Source: Kitasatospora setae KM-6054 (lineage in GTDB: Bacteria; Actinomycetota; Actinomycetes; Streptomycetales; Streptomycetaceae). Taken from it: a stretch of 64,000 nucleotides of DNA. Both the position numbers and the translations under genes were made by a program. The notes beneath the pieces are model-generated. The model was not told the DNA's origin and searched no databases. It saw only the letters and a program-made list of their open reading frames with translations. The stretch covers positions 310,001 through 374,000 of the forward strand of contig NC_016109.1 in assembly GCF_000269985.1 (NCBI RefSeq), read 5' to 3'. Positions within the stretch are counted from its first letter, which is position 1. Each line of letters begins with the position of its first letter. Positions 51,069-59,551 of the stretch are shown one piece after another.

Positions 51069-51911
51069 TCAGACGGCCTTGGCCTCCGGCACCCGCTTCG
51101 GCGGGGCGCCCGCCGACTTCGCGGGCCGGAAGAAGAAGTACAGCGTCGGGGCGAGGTAGAGCGCCCAGACCCAGACCTGGACCTTCGTCGGGTCGGGCTG
51201 GAAGTTGAAGACGCCCTTCAGCAGCGTCCCGTACCAGCTGTCGACCGGGATGGTGGAGGAGATGTCGAAGGCGTGGACGCCCAGGCCGGGGATCCAGCCG
51301 GCTTCCTGGAGGTCGTGGACGCCGTAGGCGAGGACGCCGGCGGCGACGACGACGAGCATGCCGCCGGTCCAGGTGAAGAACTTGGCGAGGTTGATCTTGA
51401 GGGCGCCGCGGTAGAACAGCCAGCCCAGGACGACCGAGGTGAGCAGGCCGAGGGTGGCGCCGGCCAGCGGGTTCCAGCCGTCGCCGGTGGACTGGACGGC
51501 GGTCCAGATGAACAGGGAGGTCTCCAGGCCCTCGCGGCCGACGGCGAGGAACGCGGTGGCGACGAGGGCGCCGGTGCCCATGGCGAGCGCGGCGTCCAGC
51601 TTGCCCTGGAGTTCGCTCTTGAGGTGGCGGGCGGTGCGGCGCATCCAGAAGACCATCCAGGTGACCAGGCCGACCGCGATGATCGACAGGCTGCCGCCGA
51701 GGGCTTCCTGGGCCTCGAAGGACAGCTGGCTGGAGCCGAACTGGAGGACCGCGCCGAAGGCCATCGCGAGCGCGACGGCGGATCCGACACCGATCCAGAC
51801 CGGGCCGAGCCGGTCCCGGTGGCCGGTCTTGACCAGGTAGGCGATCAGGATGCAGACCACGAGGCTGGCTTCGAGGCCCTCGCGCAGGCCGATCAGGTAG
51901 TTGGCGAACAC
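51069..51911 (-). CDS. efeU: Iron permease EfeU (FTR1 family)
   Basis: A 280-residue membrane protein with seven expected helices. The two iron-coordinating R-E-G-L-E motifs of the Ftr1/EfeU family are present, REGLEA at residues 10-15 and REGLET near 125-130. It moves iron across the cytoplasmic membrane as part of the EfeUOB system. The GTG at 51911 is seven bases after AAGGAG. The gene follows efeB by 44 bp on the same strand and closes the operon. Longer open frame upstream is only a shadow of efeB. Confidence 0.93.
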   Translation of the reverse strand: MFANYLIGLREGLEASLVVCILIAYLVKTGHRDRLGPVWIGVGSAVALAMAFGAVLQFGSSQLSFEAQEALGGSLSIIAVGLVTWMVFWMRRTARHLKSELQGKLDAALAMGTGALVATAFLAVGREGLETSLFIWTAVQSTGDGWNPLAGATLGLLTSVVLGWLFYRGALKINLAKFFTWTGGMLVVVAAGVLAYGVHDLQEAGWIPGLGVHAFDISSTIPVDSWYGTLLKGVFNFQPDPTKVQVWVWALYLAPTLYFFFRPAKSAGAPPKRVPEAKAV

Positions 51912-51955
51912 GGCGGTTCTCCTTCCTCGGGTGAGAGGGGGGTGGGTGGCGGGGG

Positions 51956-53251
51956 TCAGCCGAAGAGGGACTGGCCCCACCACTCGCCGGGCTTGCGGAC
52001 ACCGGGCGGGCAGGCGAAGTGGGCGGAGCCGACGTGGGTGATGTACTCGTTCAGCTTGTCGTTGGCCGCGAGCTTGGTCTGCAGCGGGACGAACGCCTTG
52101 CGGGTGTCGCGCTGGTAGGCCAGGAAGAACAGGCCCGCGTCCAGGCGGCCGAGGCCGTCGGAGCCGTCGGTGAAGGAGTAGCCGCGGCGCAGGATCATCA
52201 GGCCGCCGTTGCTGTCGGGGTGGGCGAGGCGGACGTGCGAGTCGGCCGGCATCGCCGCCAGGTCGGGGGCGTCGCGCTCCTTCTGCCCGCCGTAGGGGGC
52301 GCCCTCGATCTTGGTGCGGCCGAAGGTGTCCTCCTGGTCCTTGAGCGAGGCGCGGTCCCAGGTCTCGATGGTCATCCGGATCCGGCGGGCGACCAGGTAG
52401 GAGCCGCCGGTCATCCAGTCGGCGCCGTCGCCGGGGGCGACCCAGACGTGCTTCGCCAGCGCGTCGGCGTCCGTCCCGGCGATGTTGTGGGTGCCGTCCT
52501 TGAAGCCCATCAGGTTGCGCGGGGTCTGGCTGTCCGGCGTGGTGGAGGAGGTCTTGCCGAAGCCGAGCTGCGACCAGCGGACGTTGACCACGCCCATGCC
52601 GATCCTCGCCAGGTTGCGGATCGCGTGCACGGCGACCTGCGGGTCGTCGGCGCACGCCTGGATGCACAGGTCGCCGCCGCTGCGGCCGGCCTCCAGCCGG
52701 TCGCCCTTGAACTTGGGCAGGTCGACCAGCGCCTCCGGCAGCTTCGCCTTCAGCCCGAACCGGTCCACGCCGTCCTTGTCGAACAGGGTCCGCCCGAAGC
52801 CGATCGTCAGCGTCAGCCGGGAGGCGGGCAGGCCGAGCGCCTCGCCGGTGTCGTCCGGCGGCGACTCGGGCACGACGCCGACGGCGCCGCCGCCGACCTC
52901 GCGACCGCCGGTGATCGACGCGGCGGCCTTGGTCCACTCCTTGAGCATCCTGACCAGGGCGTCCCGGTCGTCGGTGATCACGTCGAACGCGGCGAAGTGC
53001 AGCCGGTCCTGGACGGGGGTGGAGATGCCCGACTGGTTCTCCCCGTAGAACGGGATCTCGGGCGACGGCTGCGGCGCGGCGCCGTCGTCCTCGCTCGACA
53101 TGGTCGCGGCGGCCACCGTGCCGACCGCGGCCGCGCCGAGCGCGACGCCGGCGCCCGCCCAGCCTATGACGGCCCGTCGGCTGAGCCCGGCCTGCCGCTC
53201 CCGCCCACCGCTCTCGGCGGGGGCCGCCTGCTGCTCGTTCTCGGCGTCCAT
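51956..53251 (-). CDS. efeB: EfeB, Tat-exported Dyp-type haem peroxidase
   Basis: A 431-residue dye-decolourising-type peroxidase. The Tat signal SRRAVIGWAG (24-33) is followed by a hydrophobic run and an Ala-rich cleavage region. The Dyp signature GFKDG near 248-252 contains the distal Asp, and a conserved His/Arg region follows. EfeB is thought to oxidise ferrous iron or release iron from haem at the cell surface, in step with EfeO and EfeU. GAGGGA lies about ten bases before the ATG. The 5' region contains nine-base repeats (53274-53309) and an iron-box-like site. Confidence 0.93.
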   Translation of the reverse strand: MDAENEQQAAPAESGGRERQAGLSRRAVIGWAGAGVALGAAAVGTVAAATMSSEDDGAAPQPSPEIPFYGENQSGISTPVQDRLHFAAFDVITDDRDALVRMLKEWTKAAASITGGREVGGGAVGVVPESPPDDTGEALGLPASRLTLTIGFGRTLFDKDGVDRFGLKAKLPEALVDLPKFKGDRLEAGRSGGDLCIQACADDPQVAVHAIRNLARIGMGVVNVRWSQLGFGKTSSTTPDSQTPRNLMGFKDGTHNIAGTDADALAKHVWVAPGDGADWMTGGSYLVARRIRMTIETWDRASLKDQEDTFGRTKIEGAPYGGQKERDAPDLAAMPADSHVRLAHPDSNGGLMILRRGYSFTDGSDGLGRLDAGLFFLAYQRDTRKAFVPLQTKLAANDKLNEYITHVGSAHFACPPGVRKPGEWWGQSLFG

Positions 53252-53352
53252 CTCTGGCGTTCCCTCTCGGACGTGTCGGACCTGTCGGACCTGTCGGGCG
53301 TGTCGAGCCCGGAACCGGGTGCCGCCGCGGCCGCGACGGCACCCTGACGAGG

Positions 53353-53374
53353 ACTTAGCTTACGCTGCCCTTAC
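53353..53374 (-). promoter_or_regulatory. Iron-box-like site upstream of efeB
   Basis: Read leftward, the stretch contains AGGTAAGG followed by TAAGCTAAG, resembling the IdeR/DmdR1 iron box (TWAGGTWAG...). It lies about 100 bp upstream of efeB, so efeB may have its own iron-repressed promoter inside the efe cluster. The match is imperfect. Confidence 0.45.
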
Positions 53375-53458
53375 CTGACCCCTCGCCCGACCTGCCCCGC
53401 TTGACCCGCCCTTGACCTGCGGCGAGTCGGCGGCCGCCGTTCGGCGACCCCGGGACGG

Positions 53459-54616
53459 CTACTTGACGACGACCGCGGCGGCCAGCTTGGAGAGCGGCTC
53501 GCCGAGCGAGTTGACCGCGTCCGAGAAGGTCTTGCGCTCGTCCTCGGTGACCTTGTCGTACGAGGTGTAGGTGCCGTCGGCGGCGCGGTACTTGCCGAGC
53601 AGCCCGGTGATCTTCTCGAACTCGGCGTCCAGGGTCTTGGAGAGCCCGGGCTCGTTCTCGGCGGCGACCGGCTTCAGCAGCTCGTAGGCCTGCCGGGCGC
53701 CCTCGACGTTGGCGGCGAAGTCCGAGAGGTCGGTGTGGCTGTAGCGGTCCTCCTCACCGGTGATCTTGTTCTTGGAGACCTCGTCCAGCAGTTCCTTGGC
53801 GCCGTTGGCCATGCCGGTCGGGGTGATCTCGGCCTCGGGGATCCGCTTCTGCCAGTCCTTCAGGTCGGTGACCAGCTGGGCGGCGAGGGCCTTCTCCTCG
53901 TCGCCGATCTTCCCGTCGACCCAGAGCGACTTCTCGATCCGGTGCCAGCCGGTCCAGCTCTGGCCCTCCCCCAGCGCGTCCTCGCGGGTGTCGGTCTTCG
54001 GGTCGACGTCACCGAAGCTCTCCGCCACCGGCTCGGTGCGCTCCCAGCCCACCCGCGACGCGGCGAACAGCGACTTGGCCTTCTCCACGTCCCCGGCGGT
54101 GACCGCGGCGGCGAACTGCTCGACCACCGGGATGGTCGCGTCGGCCTGCTCCTGGGCGTACGTGCGGTAGTCGGCGACCGCCCGGGTCAGCCGGTCGTCC
54201 GCCTTCGCCGGGGCCGAGGAGCCGGCCGTGACGGTGATCTTCTGCCGGATGCCGTCACCGGTCATGCCCGGCTTGCAGGCCACCTCGTAGGTGCCGGCCT
54301 TGATCTCGGCGTTGATGGTCACCTTGGTGCCGGGGCCGATGTTCTCCCGCTCGGTGACGATCTTGTCGCCGTCGGCGTAGACGTACAGCTCGGTGACCTT
54401 GCTGCCCTTGTTGGCCACCGCCAGCTCGACGTGCCCGGCCGGGAACGAGGTCTTCGACAGGTCGCACTTGCTGTCCGTCGCGGTGACCTGCACCGAGCCG
54501 GCGGCACCGTCCGCCGAGCCCTTGCCCCCGTCGTCCTTCTTCGAGCACCCCACCAGCGCGGCACCCGCCACGGCGAGGACGAGGAACGCGGCGGCGGACG
54601 TACGGCGGGCGGGCAT
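53459..54616 (-). CDS. efeO: EfeO, cupredoxin-imelysin iron-binding lipoprotein
   Basis: A 385-residue exported lipoprotein: signal peptide with lipobox LVGC (lipidated Cys24), an N-terminal cupredoxin-like domain (about 40-125), and an imelysin-type M75 domain (about 135-380) with the HxxE-like GWHRIEKSLW near 242-251. EfeO is the extracytoplasmic partner that hands iron to EfeU. I chose the ATG at 54616; a GTG two codons upstream is possible. An iron box sits 70-90 bp upstream. The gene leads the efeO-efeB-efeU cluster. Confidence 0.92.
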   Translation of the reverse strand: MPARRTSAAAFLVLAVAGAALVGCSKKDDGGKGSADGAAGSVQVTATDSKCDLSKTSFPAGHVELAVANKGSKVTELYVYADGDKIVTERENIGPGTKVTINAEIKAGTYEVACKPGMTGDGIRQKITVTAGSSAPAKADDRLTRAVADYRTYAQEQADATIPVVEQFAAAVTAGDVEKAKSLFAASRVGWERTEPVAESFGDVDPKTDTREDALGEGQSWTGWHRIEKSLWVDGKIGDEEKALAAQLVTDLKDWQKRIPEAEITPTGMANGAKELLDEVSKNKITGEEDRYSHTDLSDFAANVEGARQAYELLKPVAAENEPGLSKTLDAEFEKITGLLGKYRAADGTYTSYDKVTEDERKTFSDAVNSLGEPLSKLAAAVVVK

Positions 54617-54686
54617 GCTCACTCCAGGGACGAGGGGGTGGACCGGTACGGGCGGCCGCCCGGGGTGTTCCCCGGCGGCCGCCCAG

Positions 54687-54706
54687 TAAGCTAAGGCATA
54701 CCTTAG
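54687..54706 (-). promoter_or_regulatory. Iron box upstream of efeO
   Basis: TAAGCTAAGGCATACCTTAG closely follows the actinobacterial DmdR/IdeR consensus (TTAGGTTAGGCTAACCTAA) and lies 71-90 bp upstream of the efeO start. It predicts repression by iron-loaded DmdR1/IdeR. Confidence 0.7.
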
Positions 54707-54958
54707 ATCCCCCGCCACACCGGGTCGACACCCCGGGCCGCCCGAACCCGCCCGAACCGCCCGCTCCGACCAGCTGTTTTCAGCCAACTACCGGCCACTG
54801 CCCGGGAGTTCGCGGCAGCCCCGGACGCCCCACCCGCCCCGCGTGTGACCGGAAGCACGTGCCCGAGCACGTGCCCGCCGACGCCCCCGGGAACGCCGCC
54901 GGGGGCGTGGGGAGCGGCTCGCGCCCTCTCTCCACGCCCCCGGCGAATGGCCGCTCCG

Positions 54959-56110
54959 CTAGGGGAGGTTGCGGGACATCACGATCCGCTGGACCTGGTT
55001 GGTGCCCTCGTAGATCTGGGTGATCTTCGCGTCCCGCATCATCCGCTCCACCGGGTAGTCCCGGGTGTACCCGTACCCGCCCAGCAACTGCACCGCGTCC
55101 ACCGTCACCTCCATCGCCACGTCCGACGCGAAGCACTTCGCCGCCGCCCCGAAGAACGTCAGGTCACCGTCCCCCCGCTGCGACCGCGCCGCCGCCGCGT
55201 ACGTCAACTGCCGCGCCGCCTCCAGCTTCATCGCCATGTCCGCCAGCATGAACTGCACCCCCTGGAAGTCCGCGATCGCCTTCCCGAACTGCCGGCGCTC
55301 CCGCACGTACCCCTTCGCGTAGTCCAACGCCCCCTGCGCGATCCCCAGCGCCTGCGCCGCGATCGTCACCCGGGTGTGGTCCAGCGTCCGCATCGCCGTC
55401 GCGAACCCCGTCCCCTCCTCCCCGATCATCCGGTCCGCCGGGATCCGCACCCCGTCGAAGTACACCTCACGCGTCGGCGACCCCTTGATCCCCAACTTCC
55501 GCTCCGGCGCCCCGAACGACACCCCCGCGTCCCCCTTCTCCACCACGAACGCCGAGATCCCCCGCGACCGCGCCGACGGATCCGTCACCGCCATCACCGT
55601 GTAGAACTCCGACACCCCCGCGTTCGTGATCCAGCGCTTCACCCCGTCCAACACCCAGAAATCCCCGTCCCGCACCGCCCGCGTCCGCATCCCCGCCGCG
55701 TCCGAACCCGCCTCCGGCTCCGACAGGCAGTACGAGAACATCCCCTCACCCCGCGCCAACGCCCCCAGGTACTTCGCCTTCAACGCCTCCGAACCCGCCA
55801 ACTGCACCGGCAGCGACCCCAGCTTGTTCACCGCCGGGATCAACGACGACGACGCGCACACCCGCGCCACCTCCTCGATCACCAGCACCGTCGCCAACGC
55901 GTCCGCCCCCGCGCCCCCGTACTCCTCCGGCACGTGCACCGCGTGCAGATCCGCCGCCAGCAACGCCTCCAACGCCTCCGCCGGAAAACGCCCCTCCTCG
56001 TCCACCACCGCCGCGAACGGGGCGATCTTCGCCTCCGCCAGCGAACGCACCGACTCCCGGAGCATCTCGTGCTCCTCACCCAGCCGGTAGAGGTCGAAGT
56101 CCTGGCTCAT
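54959..56110 (-). CDS. Acyl-CoA dehydrogenase
   Basis: A 383-residue FAD enzyme that would introduce an alpha,beta double bond in an acyl-CoA. The typical blocks are all present: YCLSEPEAGSDAAG, WITNAG, the RQFGKAIADFQGVQ dimer helix, and near the end LLGGYGYTRDYPVERMMRDA with IYEGTNQVQR. The Glu in IYEGT (Glu368) is the catalytic base of the short/medium-chain group. GAGGAG lies seven bases before the ATG. It is divergent from a TetR gene. The gap has two GGCACT-type sites, so the TetR protein probably represses it. Electron acceptor would be an ETF. Confidence 0.93.
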   Translation of the reverse strand: MSQDFDLYRLGEEHEMLRESVRSLAEAKIAPFAAVVDEEGRFPAEALEALLAADLHAVHVPEEYGGAGADALATVLVIEEVARVCASSSLIPAVNKLGSLPVQLAGSEALKAKYLGALARGEGMFSYCLSEPEAGSDAAGMRTRAVRDGDFWVLDGVKRWITNAGVSEFYTVMAVTDPSARSRGISAFVVEKGDAGVSFGAPERKLGIKGSPTREVYFDGVRIPADRMIGEEGTGFATAMRTLDHTRVTIAAQALGIAQGALDYAKGYVRERRQFGKAIADFQGVQFMLADMAMKLEAARQLTYAAAARSQRGDGDLTFFGAAAKCFASDVAMEVTVDAVQLLGGYGYTRDYPVERMMRDAKITQIYEGTNQVQRIVMSRNLP

Positions 56111-56128
56111 GGCAAATCTCCTCACTGT

Positions 56129-56164
56129 GGCACTCAGTACCCCCGATTATGCACACTCAGTGCC
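56129..56164. promoter_or_regulatory. Two TetR-type sites in the dehydrogenase/TetR gap
   Basis: Site A is GGCACTCAGTACC (56129-56141) and site B ends CACTCAGTGCC (56154-56164). Their centres are 23 bp apart, and they lie between the two divergent starts. The same 13-base pattern recurs at 57036-57070. Confidence 0.65.
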
Positions 56165-56208
56165 GTCCGGCCCAGCCCGAGCGCGCCGGTCGGTGCTACC
56201 GTCCGGGT

Positions 56209-56937
56209 ATGAGCGAGGTGCAGGGGCAGGACCGGACGGCCGGGAGCGGCGGAGCGCGGACCACGATGCGGGACGCGCTGGTGGAGGCCGCCTTCGAGCT
56301 GTTCTCCGAGCGGGGCTTCGAGCAGACCACGATCGACGACATCGTGACGCTCGCCGGGGTCGGCCGGCGGTCGTTCTTCCGGTACTTCCCGTCGAAGGAG
56401 GCGGTGGTCTTCCCCGACCACGACGGCTGCCTGGCCGACATGACGGCCTTCCTGGCGGCGGCCGACCCGGCGGGCGACCCGGTGGAGCAGGTCTGCGACG
56501 CGGCCCGGCTGGTGCTGCGGATGTACGCGGGCAACCCGGCGTTCTCGGTCGGCCGCTACCGGCTGACCAAGCAGGTGCCCACCCTGCGGATCCACGAGCT
56601 CTCGGTGGTCTGGCGCTACGAGCGCACCCTGGCCGGCCACCTGCGCACCCGCTACGCGGCCCGCTCGGACGGCGCCCTGCGGGCCGACGTGATCGCCGCC
56701 GCCGTGGTCGCCGCGCACAACTACGCGCTGCGGGCCTGGCTCCGCTCGGGCGGCGAGGGCGACGTGGGCGCGGCGGTGGACGAGGCGCTGCAGCTGGTGG
56801 CGGACACCTGGGGCGGCGGCGGCGAGGGCGGCGCGGGCGCACCCTCGCAGGACGACGAGGTGGTGGTGATGGTGGCCCGGCGCGGGACGCCGATGTGGCG
56901 GGTGGTGCAGGGCGTCGAGGCGGCCCTGGAGGGCTGA
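56209..56937 (+). CDS. TetR-family regulator of the dehydrogenase and DUF35 genes
   Basis: A 242-residue TetR protein. The helix-turn-helix covers about residues 20-65, with TTIDDIVTLAGVGRRSFFRY and FPSKEAVVF following. No ribosome binding site precedes the ATG; TACCGT at 56197-56202, six bases upstream, suggests a leaderless transcript starting at the ATG. Two operator-like sites are just upstream and two more upstream of the DUF35 gene on the other side, so it probably controls both. The ligand could be an acyl-CoA, as for many TetR proteins beside acyl-CoA dehydrogenases. Confidence 0.87.
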   Translation: MSEVQGQDRTAGSGGARTTMRDALVEAAFELFSERGFEQTTIDDIVTLAGVGRRSFFRYFPSKEAVVFPDHDGCLADMTAFLAAADPAGDPVEQVCDAARLVLRMYAGNPAFSVGRYRLTKQVPTLRIHELSVVWRYERTLAGHLRTRYAARSDGALRADVIAAAVVAAHNYALRAWLRSGGEGDVGAAVDEALQLVADTWGGGGEGGAGAPSQDDEVVVMVARRGTPMWRVVQGVEAALEG

Positions 56938-56966
56938 GCCGCGCCGGCCGCCCGAGCCCGACGGCC

Positions 56967-57010
56967 GGTCGGTGATCGGTCGGTGATCGGTCGGTGATCG
57001 GTCGGCGGTC
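56967..57010. repeat. Four 11-base direct repeats
   Basis: Three exact copies of GGTCGGTGATC and a fourth altered one, end to end. The 11-base step is about one DNA helical turn. They end 26 bp before the next operator-like sites. Confidence 0.8.
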
Positions 57011-57035
57011 ACACGATGGCCGGACGATACGACTT

Positions 57036-57070
57036 GGCACTCGGTACCTTTACACGAGGCACTGAGTGCC
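57036..57070. promoter_or_regulatory. Two TetR-type sites upstream of the DUF35 gene
   Basis: Site C is GGCACTCGGTACC (57036-57048) and site D is the perfect palindrome GGCACTGAGTGCC (57058-57070). The centres are 22 bp apart, nearly the same as the 23 bp between sites A and B. Confidence 0.65.
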
Positions 57071-57158
57071 ATACCTTCCTTCTGGCAGCCGCCCCGACCG
57101 CACGCCCGCTCCCGGGCGGCGGTACGACGGCGCACCCAGGTCCCGGAAGGAGACGGCC

Positions 57159-57656
57159 TTGACCCTCACGCTCGCCCCGTCCGCACCGCACACCCCGCAG
57201 GCGCCCCACGTCCGGCAGCCCCAGCAGCCCGCGCAGCCGCCGCAGTCCTCGCACGCCCCGGACTCCCCGTTCGCCCCCTTCGGCGACCGCCCCTTCCCGC
57301 ACCAGCAGCCCCGGACCGCCGGCCCGTCCGGCGAGGCGGAGCTGGACTACCGGCGCTGCCGCTGGTGCCACTCGGCCAGCGCGGCCGCCTGCCTGCTCTG
57401 CCCGGTGTGCGGCTCGGCCGACCTGGTGCCCGCGCGGGCGTCCGGGCAGGGCACGGTGCAGCGGCTGCTGCGGCCGACCCGCCGCGGGCCGCAGCCGGGG
57501 CGGCCGTACCTGATCGTGCTGGACGAGGGCCACACCGTGCAGGCCGCGGTGCTCGGCGGGCTGCCGGGCGCGGTGCCGATCGGCGCCCGGGTGCACCTGG
57601 TGACCAGCGAGGAGGGCGGCCGGGTGCTGACCTTCCGACTGGCACCGCGCACCTGA
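57159..57656 (+). CDS. DUF35-type zinc-ribbon/OB-fold protein
   Basis: A 165-residue protein. A Pro/Gln-rich 60-residue N-terminus is followed by a zinc ribbon with CRWC (67-70) and CPVC (81-84), and then by an OB-fold (about 90-163, GQGTVQRLLRP to VLTFRL). DUF35 proteins pair with acyl-CoA-handling enzymes such as thiolases and hydratases (for example ChsH2). GGAAGGAGA lies just before a TTG start, the only start that fits. The promoter holds two sites shared with the TetR/dehydrogenase gap. A very strong hairpin follows. Confidence 0.75.
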   Translation: MTLTLAPSAPHTPQAPHVRQPQQPAQPPQSSHAPDSPFAPFGDRPFPHQQPRTAGPSGEAELDYRRCRWCHSASAAACLLCPVCGSADLVPARASGQGTVQRLLRPTRRGPQPGRPYLIVLDEGHTVQAAVLGGLPGAVPIGARVHLVTSEEGGRVLTFRLAPRT

Positions 57657-57791
57657 CGGCCCGTCCCGCACCTCCCCGCCCCGTCCTCGTCCCCGTCCTC
57701 GTCCTCACCCCGGGTCAGTACCCGCAGCTCCCGGCCCCTCCGACCGACCCCCGGGACCCCGGGCCGCCGTCCCCCACCGGCGCCCGGTCCG

Positions 57792-57832
57792 CGCCCCCCG
57801 GCGCTGGCACTCGGTGCCACCGCCGGGGGGCG
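57792..57832. terminator. 19-bp stem-loop after the DUF35 gene, containing a TetR-site look-alike
   Basis: Arms 57792-57810 and 57814-57832 pair at 18 of 19 positions around the loop TCG, enough for a strong terminator. The tip of the stem reads TGGCACTCGGTGCCA (57805-57819), matching the TetR-type consensus. Confidence 0.65.
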
Positions 57833-57975
57833 TTCCTCCTTCGGACGTCCCTGCCGTGCGCACACTTCCGACATGCCTCCTCCCGCCTGTGCCTCCCTGG
57901 CGGGAACCGGTGCACGCGGTACCGCTACGCGGGTAGGGTCGGTGGCGTTTGTCTTTCCGGGGGAGGTATCCACAC

Positions 57976-59400
57976 GTGCTCGACCTGAGCGCACATCAGT
58001 CGGCCGCCCGTTGGCGTCCGTTGTCCGGCCCGCCGCCGGGGCGGGCCTGGCGGGACGGGCTGGCGGCCAATCCGGGAGCGCCGGCCGAGGTGCTGCTCCG
58101 GCTGCTGGACGAGGGCGCCGAGCCGGGCGAGCCGGGCTGGCTGGCCCGGCGGCCCGCCCTGCCGGAGCGGGTGCTGGAGGCCGCGCTGCGGCACCCGAGG
58201 TGGCCGGTGCGGGCGGCGCTGGCCGAGCGTCCGGGTCTGCCGGCGCCGGCGCTGGCCGAGCTGGCCGCCGACCGGGAGCGCCGGGTGCGGCGGGCCGCCG
58301 CGTCGGCGGCGCACCGGACCGCGCTGGCGCCGGAGGTGCTGGCCGCGCTGGCCGCCGACCGCGACCCGGACACCCGCCGCCGGGTGCCGGGCTGCACGGG
58401 CCTGCCGCCGGAGCTGCTGGTGCTGCTGGCCCAGGACACCTCGCCGCTGGTGCGCGCGGCGGCGGTCCGGGCCGACTCCTGGCCGCAGCTGCCGCCGACG
58501 GTGCGCACCGGCCTGCGGGCCGACCGCGACCCGGCGGTGCGGGCGGCGGTGCGGCGGGCGCTGCGGGTGGAGCGGGAGCTGCCGGTGTCACTGGCGGGCT
58601 ACATCGCCGAGAGCGACCCGGCCCGCCGGGAGCGGACGGCGGCCGGCGCCGGGCTGGAGCGGTCGCTCGGCGAGTGGCTGGTGCTGGACGACGACCCGCG
58701 GATCCGGGCGGCCGCGGCGGGCAACCCGCGACTGCCCACCGACCTGGCGCTGACACTGGCGGCCGACCCGCACGAGGCGGTGCGGCTGGCGGTGTCGCTG
58801 CGCGCCGACCTGACGGAGGCCCAGCGCGCGACGGTGGCGTACCGGCTGCCGGACGTGCCGCCGCCGCTGCCGTGGGTGGCGGAGCGGGCGGGCGATCCGG
58901 CGGAGCTGCTGCGGCTGGCGCGCTCGGCGCACCCGCTGGTGCGCTGCGCGGTGGCCTCGCTGGAGCGGCTGCCGGACGAGGCGGTGGCGCTGCTGGCGGC
59001 GGACCCGGAGCTGCTGGTGCGCCTGGCGCTGGCGGAGCACTGCGCGGACGCGCCGGGCGGGCTGCTGCGCTCGGTGTACGAGCAGCTGCTCGGTCCGGCC
59101 GCGCTGGTGGCGGACCCCCGGTTCGCGGCGCCGGGCCTGGCCGCGTGGGCGGACCGCCCGGAGCCGGCCCTGCGGCTGGCGGCGCTGCGCGACCCGGCCC
59201 CGGCCCCGGAGGTGCTGGCCGCGCTGGCGGCGGACGGGGACGGCGTGGTGGCGCGGGCGGCGGCGGGCGATCCGCGGCTGCCGCTGCGGGCGCTGCTGGG
59301 GGCCCTGGAGCCGGACGCGCAGCCGGCCGCGGCGGCGGGCAACCCGGCCCTGCCGGTGCCGTTCATGCACCGGCTGCTGGAGCTGTCGGCCGCGGGGTGA
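57976..59400 (+). CDS. Leucine-rich-repeat-variant (HEAT-like) protein
   Basis: A 474-residue protein made almost wholly of about 24-residue helical repeats. Recurring phrases are LPAPALAELAADRERRVRRA, LAPEVLAALAADRDPDTRR and IRAAAAGNPRLPTDLALTLA. The A-x-N-P-x-L-P turns are the LRV hallmark. Such superhelices bind other proteins. The GTG at 57976 lies nine bases after GGAGG. No membrane segments or enzyme motifs. It is a longer relative of the small protein at 35579-36022. Partner unknown. Confidence 0.75.
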   Translation: MLDLSAHQSAARWRPLSGPPPGRAWRDGLAANPGAPAEVLLRLLDEGAEPGEPGWLARRPALPERVLEAALRHPRWPVRAALAERPGLPAPALAELAADRERRVRRAAASAAHRTALAPEVLAALAADRDPDTRRRVPGCTGLPPELLVLLAQDTSPLVRAAAVRADSWPQLPPTVRTGLRADRDPAVRAAVRRALRVERELPVSLAGYIAESDPARRERTAAGAGLERSLGEWLVLDDDPRIRAAAAGNPRLPTDLALTLAADPHEAVRLAVSLRADLTEAQRATVAYRLPDVPPPLPWVAERAGDPAELLRLARSAHPLVRCAVASLERLPDEAVALLAADPELLVRLALAEHCADAPGGLLRSVYEQLLGPAALVADPRFAAPGLAAWADRPEPALRLAALRDPAPAPEVLAALAADGDGVVARAAAGDPRLPLRALLGALEPDAQPAAAAGNPALPVPFMHRLLELSAAG

Positions 59401-59551
59401 GGCGGCACCGGAGTGGGGCGGCTCCGGAGCGGGGCGGGCGGGGCGGCCGCACCGCGCGGGGCGCGCGTGGAATAGCACCCGGTGGGTGAATGTTCAACCA
59501 CCTGTCGGGCCAGCGCGGCCCGGCAGGACCCGGAAACGGGAAGGAGCAGGC

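Noticed and set aside
51069..53342. A single 757-residue fusion of efeB-region sequence and EfeU.
   Set aside because: The upstream part is only an out-of-frame reading of efeB. EfeU has its own GTG with a well-placed AAGGAG.
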